The notes under the pieces are model-generated. The model made no database searches, was not told where the DNA came from, and saw nothing but the letters and a program-made list of their open reading frames with translations. A DNA stretch of 13,153 nt, from positions 1-13,153 of the forward strand of contig CAZSFD010000112.1 in the NCBI GenBank assembly GCA_964606085.1, read 5' to 3'. The translations under genes and the position numbers were made by a program. The DNA is from CAIQJJ01 sp964606085. GTDB lineage: Bacteria > Chloroflexota > Anaerolineae > Anaerolineales > UBA4823. Below, piece by piece: positions 12,413 to 13,153 of this stretch; within the stretch, counting starts at the first letter, position 1; every line of letters begins with the position of its first letter.

Positions 12413-13153
12413 TTATTTTTGTGAATCGGGTTTGTTGGGCGGCGAGGCGGGTTTTTTATTGGGGCGTGGCGGCCTCTGCCTTTGTTGTTGCTGTTGTGGT
12501 GGTTGCGGCTGCCTTTCGTCTGCCTTTTGCTGCGGCGGCCGCGGTTGTTGACGTTTTTTGTTATGCTGCGGCTTGCCCTTGGGAGCTGGTGTACCAGCGG
12601 CGGCGGCAGGCTGCCCTGCGCCAGGTTGGGGCGGATTGGGTGTTCCAGCGGGTGCGCCCTGCCTGGGGCGGGAACGTCCCTGGTTGTTTTGCCTGGGTGG
12701 CCGCTGCCGATTGGGGGCGGGAGGTTGAGGTGGCGGCTGGCGTGTTGGGGGAGGCAGCGGGCGTGGGGCTGGCTGCACCGATTGCAACGAAACCGCCTCG
12801 CCCTCATAGCCCAACTCGTCGCTCGCTTCGACATCCCCTTCATCAGATGCACGCTGCTGCCGACAGTTACATCCACCTTCGGGATGCTTCGAGCAACCCT
12901 GCTCAGCCTTGCGGCGCAGCGCCGAGAGTTCGTCCCACGGTTCGATCTCGTCGCGGCGATAGGTCTGGCGCAGGCCATCTTCCAATTCGACGATGACGGA
13001 ATCGGCCAGGGGGATGACATCTAACACGCGGCCCTCGCCCTTGGGTGTGACCACCCGTTTGTTGCGCTTGGGCAGGTGCTTGCGGGCCTCAACGTATTGC
13101 TCATATTCGTACACCAGGCAGCAGCGCAGGCGTCCGCACATGCCGGTGATTTC
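12413..13153 (-). CDS. ricT: PSP1-domain RicT/YaaT-like protein, 5' end outside window
   Basis: In B. subtilis RicT (YaaT) acts with RicA and RicF in an Fe-S complex that stimulates RNase Y mRNA processing and affects sporulation and competence. Only the C-terminal 246 residues are present; the frame runs off the right edge. The conserved PSP1 end GMCGRLRCCLVYEYEQY is at 4-20, with the C-x4-CC cysteines (Cys6, 11, 12) that are cluster ligands in RicT. It continues with ARKHLPKRNKRVVTPKGEGRV. Then follow an added Cys/His group CSKHPEGGCNC (87-97), an acidic linker (~104-119) and a ~120-residue Pro/Gln/Arg/Lys-rich tail (127-246, including QQQQQ). The tail is basic, surely disordered and absent from B. 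subtilis RicT. Gene name by homology; ricA and ricF are not visible. Confidence 0.85.
   Translation of the reverse strand, partial: EITGMCGRLRCCLVYEYEQYVEARKHLPKRNKRVVTPKGEGRVLDVIPLADSVIVELEDGLRQTYRRDEIEPWDELSALRRKAEQGCSKHPEGGCNCRQQRASDEGDVEASDELGYEGEAVSLQSVQPAPRPLPPPTRQPPPQPPAPNRQRPPRQNNQGRSRPRQGAPAGTPNPPQPGAGQPAAAAGTPAPKGKPQHNKKRQQPRPPQQKADERQPQPPQQQQQRQRPPRPNKKPASPPNKPDSQK

Noticed and set aside
12355..12996. + strand open frame (213 codons) opposite the ricT tail
   Set aside because: Its apparent hydrophobic stretch is the antisense reading of the CAA/CCG-rich tail codons. The - strand frame carries the PSP1 motif.

Overview
The window reads as ordinary chromosomal DNA from a GC-rich bacterium, most likely a member of the Chloroflexota (Anaerolineae/Caldilineae type). 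This rests on gene style rather than a marker gene. The pointers are a two-subunit 2-oxoacid:ferredoxin oxidoreductase with a fused gamma-alpha chain, a signal-less TroA-fold 'helical backbone metal receptor', LmbE/PIG-L and DinB proteins, a RicT-like PSP1 protein with a long Pro/Gln/Arg tail, and 7-base degenerate tandem repeats between genes. No mobile element, CRISPR array or phage gene was seen.

Layout: only the left-edge gene, the 3' part of pyrD (class 2 dihydroorotate dehydrogenase), is on the + strand. It converges on a tRNA-Arg(CCG), with a perfect bidirectional terminator between them. Everything else is on the - strand. Read in transcription order from the right edge, these are: a 5'-truncated ricT/yaaT-like gene; a PIG-L deacetylase; a DinB-fold protein; an M20 amidohydrolase; a cytosolic TroA-fold metal/cobalamin-receptor-like protein; korA and korB; tRNA-Leu(TAG); tig (trigger factor, TTG start); clpP; a HAD-IIA phosphatase; a DUF2344 (TIGR03936) protein; a PrsW-type membrane protease; and tRNA-Arg.

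Working units. PIG-L, DinB and M20 are closely spaced and may be co-transcribed. All three families have members in low-molecular-weight thiol (mycothiol/bacillithiol) conjugate metabolism, which is the most interesting functional hypothesis here, though unproven. korA-korB is a clear two-gene enzyme unit, with a perfect 20-bp palindrome centred on the end of korA. tRNA-Leu has a near-consensus promoter directly after the korB stop and a terminator-like hairpin before tig. tig and clpP form a protein-quality-control pair without clpX, and each is followed by a hairpin. HAD and DUF2344 are 11 bases apart and look coupled.

The most unusual DNA is two arrays of 7-base degenerate repeats that fill the gaps on both sides of the PIG-L gene. 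No gap between genes exceeds 300 bases. No undescribed defence or mobile system is visible.
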